Assembly: GCF_000346615.1 (NCBI RefSeq)
Contig: NZ_ANNU01000023.1
Span: 1 to 64,000, forward strand
Reading direction: 5' to 3'
Origin: Nafulsella turpanensis ZLM-10
Lineage (GTDB): Bacteria; Bacteroidota; Bacteroidia; Cytophagales; Cyclobacteriaceae
DNA length: 64,000 nt
In this document: piece after piece, positions 52,404 to 63,311 of the stretch
How the letters are laid out: every line of letters begins with the position of its first letter
How positions within the stretch are numbered: position 1 is the first letter of the stretch
Made by a program: the position numbers and the translations under genes
The notes under the pieces: generated by a model
What the model saw: the letters and a program-made list of their open reading frames with translations, nothing else
What the model was told of the DNA's origin: nothing
The model's database searches: none

Positions 52404-52648
52404 TAACGATTATTTCGTGTGGGTGGGGTGTTATTGGTAGCCCTGCCAAAAAACAGGTAAAGGAGTACCCCTAAAAAGGGCAAAAATATCACCAGGGCTA
52501 TCCAGATTAATTTCATCAAACCATTCATAGGCCTCTTAAGTATATCTATGATGGCCCATATCCAGATAAGCAGGAGAACAATTCCGATAATGATGGCAAC
52601 AAAGCCCAACTCTAGCAGCCACGAAAAATCATCTTGCAGTAGTATCAT
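52400..52648 (-). CDS. PLDc_N domain membrane protein
   Basis: An 82-residue protein with two membrane segments (about 14-36 and 45-67) and the PLDc_N core: IWIWAIIDILKRPMNGLMK, LPFLGVLLYLFFGR. This domain is found at the N-terminus of cardiolipin synthases and as small stand-alone proteins of unknown function. No phospholipase D catalytic part follows. Confidence 0.85.
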   Translation of the reverse strand: MILLQDDFSWLLELGFVAIIIGIVLLLIWIWAIIDILKRPMNGLMKLIWIALVIFLPFLGVLLYLFFGRATNNTPPTRNNRY

Positions 52649-53053
52649 AGTTTCATCTGTTTAGATAATCCAACTAGGATAGTCCTAAAATGTTAAAAAA
52701 AAGTGTTTGCTCTACAGAAGGAGCTACCTCTCCTCCTCTATAGAGTCTTATCTCTACGAAAAGGTAAGCACAACAATTCTACTCATTCTTCCTTTAAGAA
52801 AAGAGCTCACCTGGTGGAATAACTTCAATCCAGTCTTAAGCCTGGCAGGTGGGGGTATTGCTTTAGGTTTTCTTAAGGAAATGACTTGATAAGGATTCTT
52901 CCTGAATGAAAAGGTGCCAAAGAAATTAATCTGCTAAAATAAAATCCAACTAACAGGAGTAGAGCTTCTTTATCATCCTTTCGATAAAAAAAAGGAGCCC
53001 TCCTGAATCTGAAGAGCTCCTTTAAAGTTAATTATAACAGGGTCTGGATGATA
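52649..53053. other. 405-base gap without a supported gene
   Basis: Contains the groEL terminator near its right end. A 60-codon TTG-start frame (52707-52889) has no family-like features, so no gene is called. Confidence 0.5.
52986..53027 (-). terminator. terminator of groES-groEL
   Basis: AAAGGAGC / GCTCCTTT stem with a long loop; A7 on the left gives the U-tract for leftward transcription. Confidence 0.7.
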
Positions 53054-54709
<1,656 letters not shown>

Positions 54710-54752
54710 TTATTTGTTTCTGAAAAAGATGAATAAAAATAAGAGATGAGTA

Positions 54753-55031
54753 TTAGATGATTGCAAAAATATCTGACTCACGCATGATCAGATAATCCTT
54801 ACCTTCAACGGAAATTTCTGTTCCGGCATATTTGCCATACAGCACGGTGTCGCCAGCCTTTACGGTTAAAGGCTCGTCTTTTTTACCATTACCTACGGCA
54901 ACGATGGTTCCGCGCTGTGGTTTTTCTTTTGCCGTATCAGGGATAATGATACCAGAAGCAGTTTTTTCTTCTGCAGCAGCAGGTTCTACCAGCACTCTGT
55001 CTGCAAGGGGTTTAATGTTAACGTTTGACAT
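54753..55031 (-). CDS. groS: co-chaperonin GroES
   Basis: A 92-residue lid protein of the GroEL chamber: [39 protein letters not shown] (mobile loop) and [20 protein letters not shown]. First gene of the groES-groEL operon. No CIRCE inverted repeat (the HrcA operator) is visible in the 236 bases upstream, so another form of heat-shock control is likely. Confidence 0.97.
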   Translation of the reverse strand: MSNVNIKPLADRVLVEPAAAEEKTASGIIIPDTAKEKPQRGTIVAVGNGKKDEPLTVKAGDTVLYGKYAGTEISVEGKDYLIMRESDIFAII

Positions 55032-55267
55032 CTCTTTTCTGAGTTTAAATTATTGTAGTTTATAAAAATGTCTAATAAAAATGCTGATAGCTATACAGCA
55101 TTTCCTGTGCCAAATCCGTATAATCAGTTGAATCGGTCTTTTATCAGTCATTTTTTCTGAAAAAGATCCCTTTTTCCATACATCTATGACAAGGTGGCTG
55201 ACAATAGGGCAGGATTGCTCTGTCAACTTTATTTCATATATTCTGTAATAGATTTAATTGATTTATT

Positions 55268-55987
55268 ATGAAAGAATTACCGCATGACTGGCTGACACAG
55301 GGACATATCGATTTTGAGTACAAAAAATACCTCCTGCTGGCTTATTTACAGGAAGTAAAGAAACAGTTCCATGAACAGCGTTTGTATCCATTTCTGTCAG
55401 ATGTTGTTTTCCACTATAAAAACATGCTTTCTATCAGGGAGAAGGGTAAATTACTGAAGGGCGCTTTCCCTAAAAAACTCAGCAAGGCAGATATGCAAAA
55501 GCTTGAGCTGATTTATGAAAGTTTGGTGGACGATGAGCCACTTATGCAGGAGATTAATGACATACTGTCATTCTCTATTCCGCAGATGAAGGCAGCGCTG
55601 GAGGAAGGAAAGGAGGTTTATGAATTTGTGGAATCAAAAGTTTCTCTTACACCTGTAGGGGTTTTTCCATTGTATGCTAAAGAAGGATACCTGCTTATAC
55701 AGGAAAGGCTGAATGTAGAGACACAGATATTCAGATACGAGCTAACGGTATTTGCAAGTGCAGAAGAAAATTACCGGGCTCTCCACCTGCATTTCCTCGA
55801 TAGCGTTCGCAGGCGCATTGGTTACACTTTTGAGCATATGAAAATGGAACTCGTTCGCCGCTTTCCTGAACTGCCCAATCCTGCTACCTACCTTTTGGAT
55901 GCCGACATTCTTTGTCCTTACCAGGAAACTCTTATTCCTATTGCCAAACGAAGATTGGTTCGTCAGCTATCGCAGCATGCTGCATAA
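55268..55987 (+). CDS. conserved protein of unknown function
   Basis: A 239-residue soluble protein: MKELPHDWLTQGHIDFEYKK at the start, mostly helical, with VVFHYKNMLSIREKGKL, a TPVGVFPLYAKEGYLLIQE beta segment and a Pro-rich end (RRFPELPNPATYLLDADILC). No signal, membrane segment or catalytic motif recognised. Proteins of this kind appear beside groES in Cytophagales, from what I recall, but no function is known. Divergent from groES. Confidence 0.75.
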   Translation: MKELPHDWLTQGHIDFEYKKYLLLAYLQEVKKQFHEQRLYPFLSDVVFHYKNMLSIREKGKLLKGAFPKKLSKADMQKLELIYESLVDDEPLMQEINDILSFSIPQMKAALEEGKEVYEFVESKVSLTPVGVFPLYAKEGYLLIQERLNVETQIFRYELTVFASAEENYRALHLHFLDSVRRRIGYTFEHMKMELVRRFPELPNPATYLLDADILCPYQETLIPIAKRRLVRQLSQHAA

Positions 55988-56040
55988 GGATGGATAGTGG
56001 GAATATGCTGGTAAAGCCCTCTGGGCCTTAACCTGTCATC

Positions 56041-56070
56041 AAAAAAAAAGCCCTCTGATAACAGAGGGCT
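56041..56070 (-). terminator. terminator of the miaB-secG operon
   Basis: AGCCCTCTG / CAGAGGGCT stem, tetraloop ATAA, and A9 on the left, giving a strong U-tract for leftward transcription after secG. Confidence 0.9.
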
Positions 56071-56095
56071 CAATATTTCTATAATCTGCTATAGC

Positions 56096-56500
56096 TTATT
56101 CTTCTTCCTCTACAGGCTCATCCAGTTCTACGCCGGTATCAAGTGCACCTTCTTCTTCAACAGGCTCTCCCTCTAAAGCTCCTTCTTCAAGCTCTTGGCC
56201 GCCAAGGCCGGGAACTACTGTTTGCTGCTCCTGTGCCCGCTGAATGTTCGGGCTAACAATGCCACCTTCTCTGGTTCCATCGATAAAGAAGCTGGTCGAA
56301 AGGGTAAGGGCTAACATGGCAATGGCCAGGCCCCAGGTAATTTTCTCTAACAGGTCTCCGGTGCGCTTAACACCCATTAACTGGCTGGTACCAGAACCTC
56401 CAAACTGGGAGGATAACCCGCCGCCTTTTGAGTTTTGGGCAAGAATGACCAGCATCAATAAAAGCGCAATAATTACAATAAGAATAACGATTAAATTCAT
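56096..56500 (-). CDS. secG: preprotein translocase subunit SecG
   Basis: A 134-residue inner membrane protein supporting SecYE in export. Two membrane segments (about 3-22 and 53-72) flank the conserved loop NSKGGGLSSQFGGSGTSQLMG. The C-terminal 55 residues form a very acidic tail (many Glu, ending EEE), longer than in proteobacterial SecG but usual in Bacteroidota. Its start overlaps the TPR gene stop by one base. Confidence 0.93.
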   Translation of the reverse strand: MNLIVILIVIIALLLMLVILAQNSKGGGLSSQFGGSGTSQLMGVKRTGDLLEKITWGLAIAMLALTLSTSFFIDGTREGGIVSPNIQRAQEQQTVVPGLGGQELEEGALEGEPVEEEGALDTGVELDEPVEEEE

Positions 56501-57384
56501 TATAAGGAGGTTTTTAACTTTTCAATACAAGATGCAAAATAAGCCTTTTTTTGCGGATATTTCAAAATTAATTTCTCATAAATATCAATGGCCTTTTCTG
56601 TTTTCCCCTGCCGCACCATTATCTGGGCAAGATTTTCGGTGGCCAGGTCGTGCGGAGTTAAACTATAATGGCTGGTAAGGTCATCTTGCGCCTGCTTTTG
56701 GTCATCCATCGACCGGTACTTTCGGGCTATGGCGGAGCTGTTTTGAATAAAGCTGTCAATCAGGTTGATTTGCTCTTTTCGCTTAGGATCATCAATTTCC
56801 TGTTCCTCGCGGTTCTCGATGATTTCCTGCAGGCGTTCCGGAAGTGGCTGATGAACTTTTTTCCTGATGTGCGTATCATCGGCAGCGGAGCCTGTTTCCT
56901 GTATGCTGGCCTCGCCTGACACCTCGTCCTGGTGTGTAAACTTTTCTCTTTGTTCCCTGAGCTTCCGAAGGTTTTCCTGAAGTTCTTCTAAAACCCCTGC
57001 TCTTTCCGGGATTTCAGGAACCACACTGGATTCTGCTACTGGTTTTTCTGCAGTAGATTCTTTAGTAATAATGGCAACAGGTACCTTTACTGGTTTATGC
57101 TCACCTTCTTCCGGGTAAGGAGGAGTGGTCAGTGCTGCTTCATTTTTCGGCTGAACAAGAGTGTTTTCCATTACCATTTTCAAAACTGACCGGTCCGGAA
57201 TATACAATGCGGCAGTTGCAAGGCTAGTCCTGGCTTTGTCGGTTTGCTGAAGGGCTTTGGCCTGCAGGATGTGTACAAGAGAGGAGTAGGGGTAATTCCT
57301 TGCTAGTTCAGCCAGTATGTCAGCATCTCGCGCCTTTAGCTTGGCGGGGTTTTCTACAAATTCAATGAAATGGCTCTTGTTCAC
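56500..57384 (-). CDS. TPR-type protein in the lptE-secG operon
   Basis: A 294-residue soluble protein. The N-terminal 75 residues are helical (LAELARNYPYSSLVHILQAK). Residues about 80-215 are a charged, low-complexity linker, including REQREKFTHQDE. The last 60 residues hold TPR-like helices: LATENLAQIMVRQGKTEKAI and DIYEKLILKYPQKKAYF. It lies between lptE and secG, genes for envelope assembly, so an adaptor role is plausible. No signal peptide. Confidence 0.82.
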   Translation of the reverse strand: MNKSHFIEFVENPAKLKARDADILAELARNYPYSSLVHILQAKALQQTDKARTSLATAALYIPDRSVLKMVMENTLVQPKNEAALTTPPYPEEGEHKPVKVPVAIITKESTAEKPVAESSVVPEIPERAGVLEELQENLRKLREQREKFTHQDEVSGEASIQETGSAADDTHIRKKVHQPLPERLQEIIENREEQEIDDPKRKEQINLIDSFIQNSSAIARKYRSMDDQKQAQDDLTSHYSLTPHDLATENLAQIMVRQGKTEKAIDIYEKLILKYPQKKAYFASCIEKLKTSL

Positions 57385-57425
57385 TGTTCAGAGGTTGAAA
57401 GGTGCTCCTTAAATATACAAAATTT

Positions 57426-58019
57426 TTACCAGTTGGCTACCGTGTTGTTGAATATATCGAAAATAATGGTTTCAGAAATTTCATCAATCAACCTTTGCTC
57501 TTCTGCAGCAAAATCTGTTTGTTGGGGGTCATAATCCGCATGGAAAGAGAAGTTTCTTTCGAAGCTTTGCTCTTCCTCCTGGGTATTGATGAAATTAACC
57601 GCGACAGTAATGGACAGTCGCTGAAGTCCTGCCCGATCGGGCTGGTTATTCCCCGAGGCGGTAGGTGCCACCGGGTTGAGCTGCCAGCCAACAATACTTC
57701 CATCCAGCTGCAGGTCACCGTCGGCTTCAACAAGGGCTAAATCAGTGTTACTCTGGAAATAGTCTCGAAGTCGTTCAGTAAAGTTCTGGCTCAGGTTGGG
57801 CGGACCATTTCCGGTATCGTTATAAAACGGCTGTATTGAAATGGTTTTAATAGTAGGTGGTAAGGTTGCCCCTGTAAATGAATAGGCGCCACAGGCTTGC
57901 AGGAGAACTGCCAGAAAAAGCATAGCAAGGAGAGGGATGGCTGCCTTCTTTGTTTTCAGGAGGCTCCTCCCGGAATGGGCGGGGCCCAGTAGGCCGGCGC
58001 CATTATTCACTGATTTCAT
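57426..58019 (-). CDS. lptE: LptE-like LPS-assembly lipoprotein
   Basis: A 197-residue lipoprotein: the start giving MKSVNNGAGLL leads to a hydrophobic segment and a lipobox ending Leu-Gln-Ala-Cys43, followed by GAYSFTGATLPPTIKTI, a typical LptE opening. The core has SIQPFYNDTGNGPPNLSQNF and ends LIDEISETIIFDIFNNTVANW. LptE plugs the LptD barrel that places lipopolysaccharide in the outer membrane. The pre-lipobox segment is unusually long (42 residues). It overlaps the sigma-54 activator gene by 17 bases. Confidence 0.88.
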   Translation of the reverse strand: MKSVNNGAGLLGPAHSGRSLLKTKKAAIPLLAMLFLAVLLQACGAYSFTGATLPPTIKTISIQPFYNDTGNGPPNLSQNFTERLRDYFQSNTDLALVEADGDLQLDGSIVGWQLNPVAPTASGNNQPDRAGLQRLSITVAVNFINTQEEEQSFERNFSFHADYDPQQTDFAAEEQRLIDEISETIIFDIFNNTVANW

Positions 58020-59295
58020 ACTGTTTGATTTTCCTGTAAAGTGTTCTTTCTGATATCCCGAGGTCCCGGGCGGCATATTTCCGTTTGTTATTATTCTTTT
58101 GAAGGGCCCGGATGATCATTTCTTTTTCCTTTTTTTCCAGTGAAAGAGACTCTTCATCTGTTTCTTCCGTTTCATGAGAAATGTCTTCGACTTTCGCCAG
58201 TTCATAGCGCTCCCGCTCCCGTTCCTCCCTTTCTCTTTCCTCTCCTGAAGGATGGTCAATCCTGAGGTTTCCCTGGTGGAGGTCATCGTAAGAAGTAGGG
58301 ACTTTCATATTATGAAACAGCTCCTGGTGGTCTTCTATTATATCGCTGCCGTAGTTTTCATTCTGGAGAACATCATGAACCAGCTTTTTGAGCTCATTAA
58401 TATCCCGCCGCATATCGAAAAGTACCTTATACAGAATTTCCCTTTCCGAGAGGCCATCATCCTGTTTGTTTCCCTTGGTCTTGTAAAGAGTAGGTGTAAG
58501 ATTGGTTTCCTGAGGAAGGTAGGATTGGAGGGTTTGGCTATCAATTTCGCGGTCCATTTCAAGAACTGAAATTTGCTCTACAAGATTCTTTAATTGTCGG
58601 ATATTACCCGGAAATCGATAGCTTAGGAGAAGATCTACAGCAGAATCATCCAGCTTAATGGGTTTTACGCGGTATTTTTCGGCAAAGTCGGAAGCAAACT
58701 TCCGAAAGAGCAGCTCAACATCGGCTCCCCGTTCCCGCAGGGGGGGTACATAAATAGGAACAGTGCTAAGGCGGTAATAAAGATCTTCGCGAAACTTTCC
58801 TTTTTCCACCGCTTCAAGTAAACGGACATTTGTGGCGGCTACCACCCGGACATCCGTTTTCTGTACCTTTGAAGAACCTACCCTGATAAATTCTCCATTT
58901 TCGAGCACCCTTAACAGGCGCGCCTGGGTGCCGAGGGGCATTTCTCCTATTTCATCCAGGAAAATAGTACCTCCATCCGTTACTTCGAAATAACCTTTAC
59001 GGGCATCGCTTGCGCCGGTAAAAGAGCCCTTCTCATGGCCGAATAGTTCTGAATCTATGGTGCCTTCGGGTATGGCCCCGCAATTAATGGCAATAAACTG
59101 TCCGTGCTTTCGGGCACTGAGGTGGTGGATGATCTTGGAGAAAGATTCCTTACCTACACCACTTTCGCCGGAAATCAGCACAGTCATGTCCGTGGCTGCC
59201 ACCTGTGCAGCCATTTTTATGGCATGATTAAGCAGTGGCGAATTTCCGATAATGCCAAAGCGCTGTTTGATGCTTAATATTTCCTTTTCTTCCAC
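58003..59295 (-). CDS. sigma-54-dependent transcriptional activator
   Basis: A 430-residue AAA+ activator without an N-terminal receiver or sensor domain. Walker A is Gly43-Glu-Ser-Gly-Val-Gly-Lys49-Glu; the sigma-54 contact loop is Gly90-Ser-Phe-Thr-Gly-Ala95, a variant of GAFTGA with Ser; GGTIFLDEIGEMPLGTQARL is Walker B; and RFPGNIRQLKNLVEQ follows. A highly charged linker (about residues 345-385) leads to a Fis-type helix-turn-helix (KYAARDLGISERTLYRKI). With no sensor part, its control must be by level or by partner proteins. It shares an operon with miaB, lptE and secG. Confidence 0.93.
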   Translation of the reverse strand: MEEKEILSIKQRFGIIGNSPLLNHAIKMAAQVAATDMTVLISGESGVGKESFSKIIHHLSARKHGQFIAINCGAIPEGTIDSELFGHEKGSFTGASDARKGYFEVTDGGTIFLDEIGEMPLGTQARLLRVLENGEFIRVGSSKVQKTDVRVVAATNVRLLEAVEKGKFREDLYYRLSTVPIYVPPLRERGADVELLFRKFASDFAEKYRVKPIKLDDSAVDLLLSYRFPGNIRQLKNLVEQISVLEMDREIDSQTLQSYLPQETNLTPTLYKTKGNKQDDGLSEREILYKVLFDMRRDINELKKLVHDVLQNENYGSDIIEDHQELFHNMKVPTSYDDLHQGNLRIDHPSGEEREREERERERYELAKVEDISHETEETDEESLSLEKKEKEMIIRALQKNNNKRKYAARDLGISERTLYRKIKQYEISE

Positions 59296-59329
59296 TTAAA
59301 AAATGCTTTTACTTTCTGCAACAAAAAAA

Positions 59330-60796
59330 CTATTCCACCACTTCACCGAATAAAGTGGCGGCTGTACAGTCGGTAATTTTTACCTGTACATACTGACCCT
59401 TCTGATAATTCTTTTTATCAAAAATCACCACCTTATTGGCACTGTTCCGGCCCTGTAACTGCTGGTCGGATTTTTTAGAGGTTCCTTCAATTAAAACCTG
59501 CTGAATTTGCCCAATATCGAGCTTATTGCGCTCCAGCGAATGTTGCTGCTGTTTCTGAATAATTTCCTGCAGGCGTCTTTTCTTCACATCCAGCGGAATA
59601 TCATCGGCATATTTTCTGGCTGCTAGCGTTCCGGGGCGCTCTGAATAAAAGAACATGTAGGAGAAATCGTACTTCACATAATCCATCAGGCTTAGCGTGT
59701 CCTGGTGCTCTTCTTCAGTCTCAGTACAGAAGCCGGCAATCATGTCGGAGCTAATGCCACATTCCTGCCCAATTATCCGGCGGATGGCATCAACTCGATC
59801 GATGTACCAGTCCCGGTCGTAGGTTCTGTTCATGAGCTTTAGCACTCTGCTGTTTCCGCTTTGAGCTGGAAGGTGAATGTAGTTGCATACATTTTCGTTT
59901 CGGGCAATGGTATGCAGCACCTCATCAGTTATATCTTTTGGATGAGAGGTAGAGAAACGCACCCTGAGTTCCGGGCTTACATCAGCTACCATTTGCAGCA
60001 GATGAGCAAAATTTACTACCTCAGAAACCTCTCTTTTTTCCAGCTGGGCTTTGTTGTTTACTTCCGGCGACCATTTGTAAGAGTCGACATTCTGCCCTAA
60101 CAGGGTAACTTCGCGAAAGCCCTGTTCAAAGAGCGCTTTTGCTTCTGCAACGATAGAGTGTGGATCACGGCTTCTTTCGCGGCCCCGGGTAAAAGGTACT
60201 ACACAAAAAGAACACATATTGTCGCAGCCTCTCATAATGGAGATAAAGGCTGTTACTCCATTTGAATTCAGCCTTACCGGGCTAATATCAGCATAGGTTT
60301 CTTCGCGAGAGAGGAAGGTGTTGACTGCTTTCGTGCCTTCATCTACCTCTCTGATGAGGCCTGGAAGATCGCGATATGCATCAGGTCCTACCACAAGGTC
60401 CACCATTTTCTCTTCTTCCAGCAGCTTGTCTTTCAGGCGCTCGGCCATACAACCCAGGATACCAATCATCAGGCCCGGACGGTTTTTCTTGAGCGCATTA
60501 AAGTGAACAAGACGATTCCGAACGGTCTGTTCTGCTTTTTCACGAATCGAACAGGTATTTAAAAAGATCACATCTGCCCCGTCCACCTCGGAAGTAGTGT
60601 CGAAACCATCTTTTTGCATGATGGAGGTAACAATCTCGCTGTCAGAGAAATTCATCTGGCAGCCATAGCTTTCTATGTAAAGCTTTCGGCTTTTGCCTGT
60701 ATTTGATTCTTCACTTACTTTAAATCCACAGCTCTCTTCAGGGGCTGTGGTTTCCTGACCGGCCAGTAAATCAATATCTTTAATTAATTGCTCCAT
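59330..60796 (-). CDS. miaB: MiaB tRNA methylthiotransferase
   Basis: A 488-residue radical-SAM enzyme adding the 2-methylthio group to i6A37 of tRNAs. N-terminal UPF0004 domain ([19 protein letters not shown], with [14 protein letters not shown] and [11 protein letters not shown] holding the second-cluster Cys). Radical SAM Cys triad in [19 protein letters not shown] near residue 190. C-terminal TRAM domain ([20 protein letters not shown]). An extra N-terminal stretch of about 35 residues precedes the usual start, common in Bacteroidota. Confidence 0.95.
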   Translation of the reverse strand: MEQLIKDIDLLAGQETTAPEESCGFKVSEESNTGKSRKLYIESYGCQMNFSDSEIVTSIMQKDGFDTTSEVDGADVIFLNTCSIREKAEQTVRNRLVHFNALKKNRPGLMIGILGCMAERLKDKLLEEEKMVDLVVGPDAYRDLPGLIREVDEGTKAVNTFLSREETYADISPVRLNSNGVTAFISIMRGCDNMCSFCVVPFTRGRERSRDPHSIVAEAKALFEQGFREVTLLGQNVDSYKWSPEVNNKAQLEKREVSEVVNFAHLLQMVADVSPELRVRFSTSHPKDITDEVLHTIARNENVCNYIHLPAQSGNSRVLKLMNRTYDRDWYIDRVDAIRRIIGQECGISSDMIAGFCTETEEEHQDTLSLMDYVKYDFSYMFFYSERPGTLAARKYADDIPLDVKKRRLQEIIQKQQQHSLERNKLDIGQIQQVLIEGTSKKSDQQLQGRNSANKVVIFDKKNYQKGQYVQVKITDCTAATLFGEVVE

Positions 60797-60896
60797 GTCT
60801 TTTTCTTAATCTTTTTGGGCTCATTCCACTCTTTCAGGTTATTTGCTGCACACTTTTAAGGTTAAAGCGCTTCAATTCCGGGGGAATAAGTGCCTG

Positions 60897-60928
60897 CAAA
60901 TATAAATAAATACGATCGATTGTGACAA
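60897..60928 (-). promoter_or_regulatory. promoter of the miaB operon
   Basis: On the minus strand TATATTTG (60897-60904) with TTG (60926-60928) 21 bases upstream, about 100 bases before the miaB ATG. A good match to the Bacteroidota consensus. Confidence 0.6.
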
Positions 60929-61002
60929 TTTGTCAGCAGATATAATCGGGTAAATTTCCCGCCGGAGTAGGAGCAGGAAATGTGAAGGACATCTGGTAAG
61001 GA

Positions 61003-62307
61003 TTAGCTAAATTCTTCAGCACCCAGCACCTTTAGCAGGGCAGAGGCTTTTAGCAGGCACTCTTCATACTCCTTTTCTGGTATTGAATCGAAGGTAATGG
61101 CACCGCCTACCTGAAAGCTCAGGGACCGGAGAACGGCATTGTACTGCAAACTCCGGATTACCACATTAAAATCGAAATCGCCTTCCGGGGAAATAAAGCC
61201 TACGGCGCCGGAATAGAGGCCGCGTTGACTGCACTCGTACTGTTCGATGAGCTCCATCACCTTTCGCTTTGGAGCGCCTGTCATGCTGCCCATGGGAAAG
61301 GCATTACGGATGGCTTCAGTAAAAGAAATACCAGTTTTTATCTCTGCTGTAACAGTAGAAATCATTTGGTGAACCTGGCGAAAACTGTAAATGCCAAACA
61401 GCTCCTCAACAGTTACGCTGCCGGTAACTGCACTCCTGGCCAAATCATTCCGGACCAGGTCCACTATCATCATATTCTCGGCCAGTTCCTTTTCGTCCGA
61501 AGCAAGTTGTGCTTTCAACTGCTCATCTTCTGCTGAGGTTTTTCCCCGGCGGATGGTTCCTTTGATGGGTTGTGAAACAAGCTTATTCCCTTCTTTTTTC
61601 AGAAATCTCTCCGGCGAAGCCGCCATCAGGTAGAGGTCCTGGAAACGCTGAAAGGTAGCGAATGGAGTAGGAGACAGGCTGTTCAGTTGAAGGAAGGTAT
61701 TTAAAGGATCGAGAGCAAGCGGGCGTGCAGAAAACTCCTGGCAGAGATTGAGCTCGTAACAATCGCCCTCTTCAATATGCGACTGAATGGTCTGCACTTT
61801 CCGCAGATACTCTTTCTTTGTCATATGGGCCCGTAACTGAACCTGAGTTGCAGGGAAGGATGGTGTTGCTGGTTTGGTTTGAAGAATTTGCTGGTAGATT
61901 TCTCTGGCCGTGCCTATGCCTGCCCTGATGGTAACTTCACCTTCTCCAATTTGCAGAAGATAATCGGGTTTAAAGAAGGTGCAGGAAGGAAACTGAATAG
62001 CATCGGGGTGGCCGCTTTGGAGTCCATGGATGTGATTTTTCAGGTCGTAGGAAAAATAGCCAAACAGCCAGTCTTTTTGCTCCTGGTATATTTGGTGCAA
62101 CAGGTCGAAAGGAGCGTGTCCTAAGGACCAGCAATGGGTTCCGCTGCTGACTGCCAGTATGTGCGGAAAAGCTGCATGAGGATAGGGAATGTTATTAGAG
62201 GTAAAATAGCTGCAGTAAGGGAATGTTACAGCCCAGGCGAGCGCTCTTTCTACAAAGGAAGGAGTAAGGGCAAAGGAACAGGAGGAAGTGGTGCTTTCTG
62301 CTTGCAT
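61003..62307 (-). CDS. pabB: aminodeoxychorismate synthase component I-like (PabB)
   Basis: A 434-residue chorismate-utilising enzyme. The conserved C-terminal half shows QSHIEEGDCYELNLCQEF, AASPERFL, PIKGTIRRG, MIVDLVRNDLARS, GMTGAPK-like SMTGAPKRKVMELIEQYE, and YSGAVGFISPEGDFDFNVVI. The Lys in PIKGT is the residue expected in PabB; TrpE has Ala there. So p-aminobenzoate (folate) synthesis is likelier than anthranilate. No amidotransferase or lyase partner is adjacent. The ATG at 62307 was preferred over a TTG ten codons upstream. Confidence 0.85.
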   Translation of the reverse strand: MQAESTTSSCSFALTPSFVERALAWAVTFPYCSYFTSNNIPYPHAAFPHILAVSSGTHCWSLGHAPFDLLHQIYQEQKDWLFGYFSYDLKNHIHGLQSGHPDAIQFPSCTFFKPDYLLQIGEGEVTIRAGIGTAREIYQQILQTKPATPSFPATQVQLRAHMTKKEYLRKVQTIQSHIEEGDCYELNLCQEFSARPLALDPLNTFLQLNSLSPTPFATFQRFQDLYLMAASPERFLKKEGNKLVSQPIKGTIRRGKTSAEDEQLKAQLASDEKELAENMMIVDLVRNDLARSAVTGSVTVEELFGIYSFRQVHQMISTVTAEIKTGISFTEAIRNAFPMGSMTGAPKRKVMELIEQYECSQRGLYSGAVGFISPEGDFDFNVVIRSLQYNAVLRSLSFQVGGAITFDSIPEKEYEECLLKASALLKVLGAEEFS

Positions 62308-62344
62308 TTGTATAACCAGGGGCGGAACAGGCTGCAAATATAAA

Positions 62345-62384
62345 AGAAAAAGGCTGCCCCGGGAATACCGGAACAGCCTTTTGT
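62345..62384 (-). terminator. terminator downstream of the yceI-like gene
   Basis: AAAAGGCTG ... CAGCCTTTT stem with an inner CCGG pair, about 20 bases beyond the stop codon of the YceI gene and just before pabB. Confidence 0.78.
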
Positions 62385-62404
62385 AATTTTGCTGAATTTT
62401 TTTC

Positions 62405-63133
62405 TTATTCTTCAGTGGCGACTACTTCAAAGCCAACATTTACATCATTGTAAATAAATTTGTCTTTTGCAATATTAACCGGGTCTGTTTCATCCTGGTA
62501 GTTCAGGTTCCAGTCAGTGCGGTCAATTACAAAACGTGATTTTGCTTTAACTGCATTTTCCTCCACTTCAATTTCGGCAGGGATAGTAATGCTTAAAGTG
62601 GTATCGCGCATGGTAAGGTTCCCTGTAATGGTGTGGGTTGGGTTTGCCAGCTCGTAGCTGCCAAAGTTAGAGGTTACCTCTTCTTCAACCACTTCTTCCT
62701 CCGCTGGCACTTCTTCTGCTACATAAGGCTCTACAGCAGTAATCACAAATTTGGCTTTAGGGAAATTTTCTACATCAAAGAAATCAGGAGAGGCAAGGTG
62801 TCCTGTTAGTTTCTGCTTGTATTCTCCCTCCAAATCCTTTACTTCAAGGCGGGTGAGGTCCATAACAATAGTACCACCTACTACTTCATCATCTTTAAGC
62901 TGAATGGTTCCTTCTTCAATTGCAATGGTACCATAATGTTCTCCACCTGGCTTACGTCCTCTCCAGATTACTTCGCTCTGTGCTGGTTCGATGCTGAGGC
63001 TGGCTGCTTCTTCGATTTCAACTACTTCGTTCGCTTCGCCTACTTCGGCTTCGGTACCTTCTGAACCGCCATTGCAGGCAGCAAGGGCCATGGCGAAAGA
63101 TAAGAACAAGGCTGATTGTTTGATCATTTTCAT
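62405..63133 (-). CDS. YceI-like lipoprotein
   Basis: A 242-residue lipoprotein with a lipobox ending Leu-Ala-Ala-Cys20 and an acidic spacer (GGSEGTEAEVGEANEVVEIE). Then the YceI beta-barrel fold that binds isoprenoid-type lipids: AQSEVIWRGRKPGGEHYGTI, DFFDVENFPKAKFVIT, HTITGNLTMRDTTLSITIP and KSRFVIDRTDWNLNY. An acidic insertion (about residues 142-160, EEVPAEEEVVEEEV) lies inside the barrel, an unusual feature. YceI proteins are periplasmic. Substrate unknown. Confidence 0.9.
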   Translation of the reverse strand: MKMIKQSALFLSFAMALAACNGGSEGTEAEVGEANEVVEIEEAASLSIEPAQSEVIWRGRKPGGEHYGTIAIEEGTIQLKDDEVVGGTIVMDLTRLEVKDLEGEYKQKLTGHLASPDFFDVENFPKAKFVITAVEPYVAEEVPAEEEVVEEEVTSNFGSYELANPTHTITGNLTMRDTTLSITIPAEIEVEENAVKAKSRFVIDRTDWNLNYQDETDPVNIAKDKFIYNDVNVGFEVVATEE

Positions 63134-63257
63134 TGACTTGATTATTTATTGGTTTAGGATTTTTCCCAATGTTAAAATTTCTGTAAATGTAAAGACATTC
63201 CCGTGACAAATCAAACAAAATGAAAAATTAATGTTGCAACTTCGAAATTATCGTCAA

Positions 63258-63290
63258 TAAAAAAGCCTGGATATTTTATTCCAGGCTTCA
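63258..63290 (-). terminator. terminator of the SGNH hydrolase gene
   Basis: AAGCCTGGA / TCCAGGCTT stem with an 8-base AT-rich loop; A6 on the left gives the U-tract for leftward transcription. Confidence 0.85.
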
Positions 63291-63311
63291 AATAACTACT
63301 GTTGATAAGGA

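Noticed and set aside
52707-52889. 60-codon TTG-start frame between the PLDc_N gene and groEL
   Set aside because: No ribosome site, no homologous feel, and no promoter; the downstream part is only weakly hydrophobic.
55032-55267. CIRCE element upstream of groES
   Set aside because: Looked for the TTAGCACTC-N9-GAGTGCTAA inverted repeat; not present.
58345-58385. Highly repetitive Arg/Glu stretch and charged linker in the sigma-54 activator as a possible repeat expansion
   Set aside because: The charged segment lies further left (about 58170-58250) and is short; low-complexity linkers are usual between AAA+ and Fis domains.
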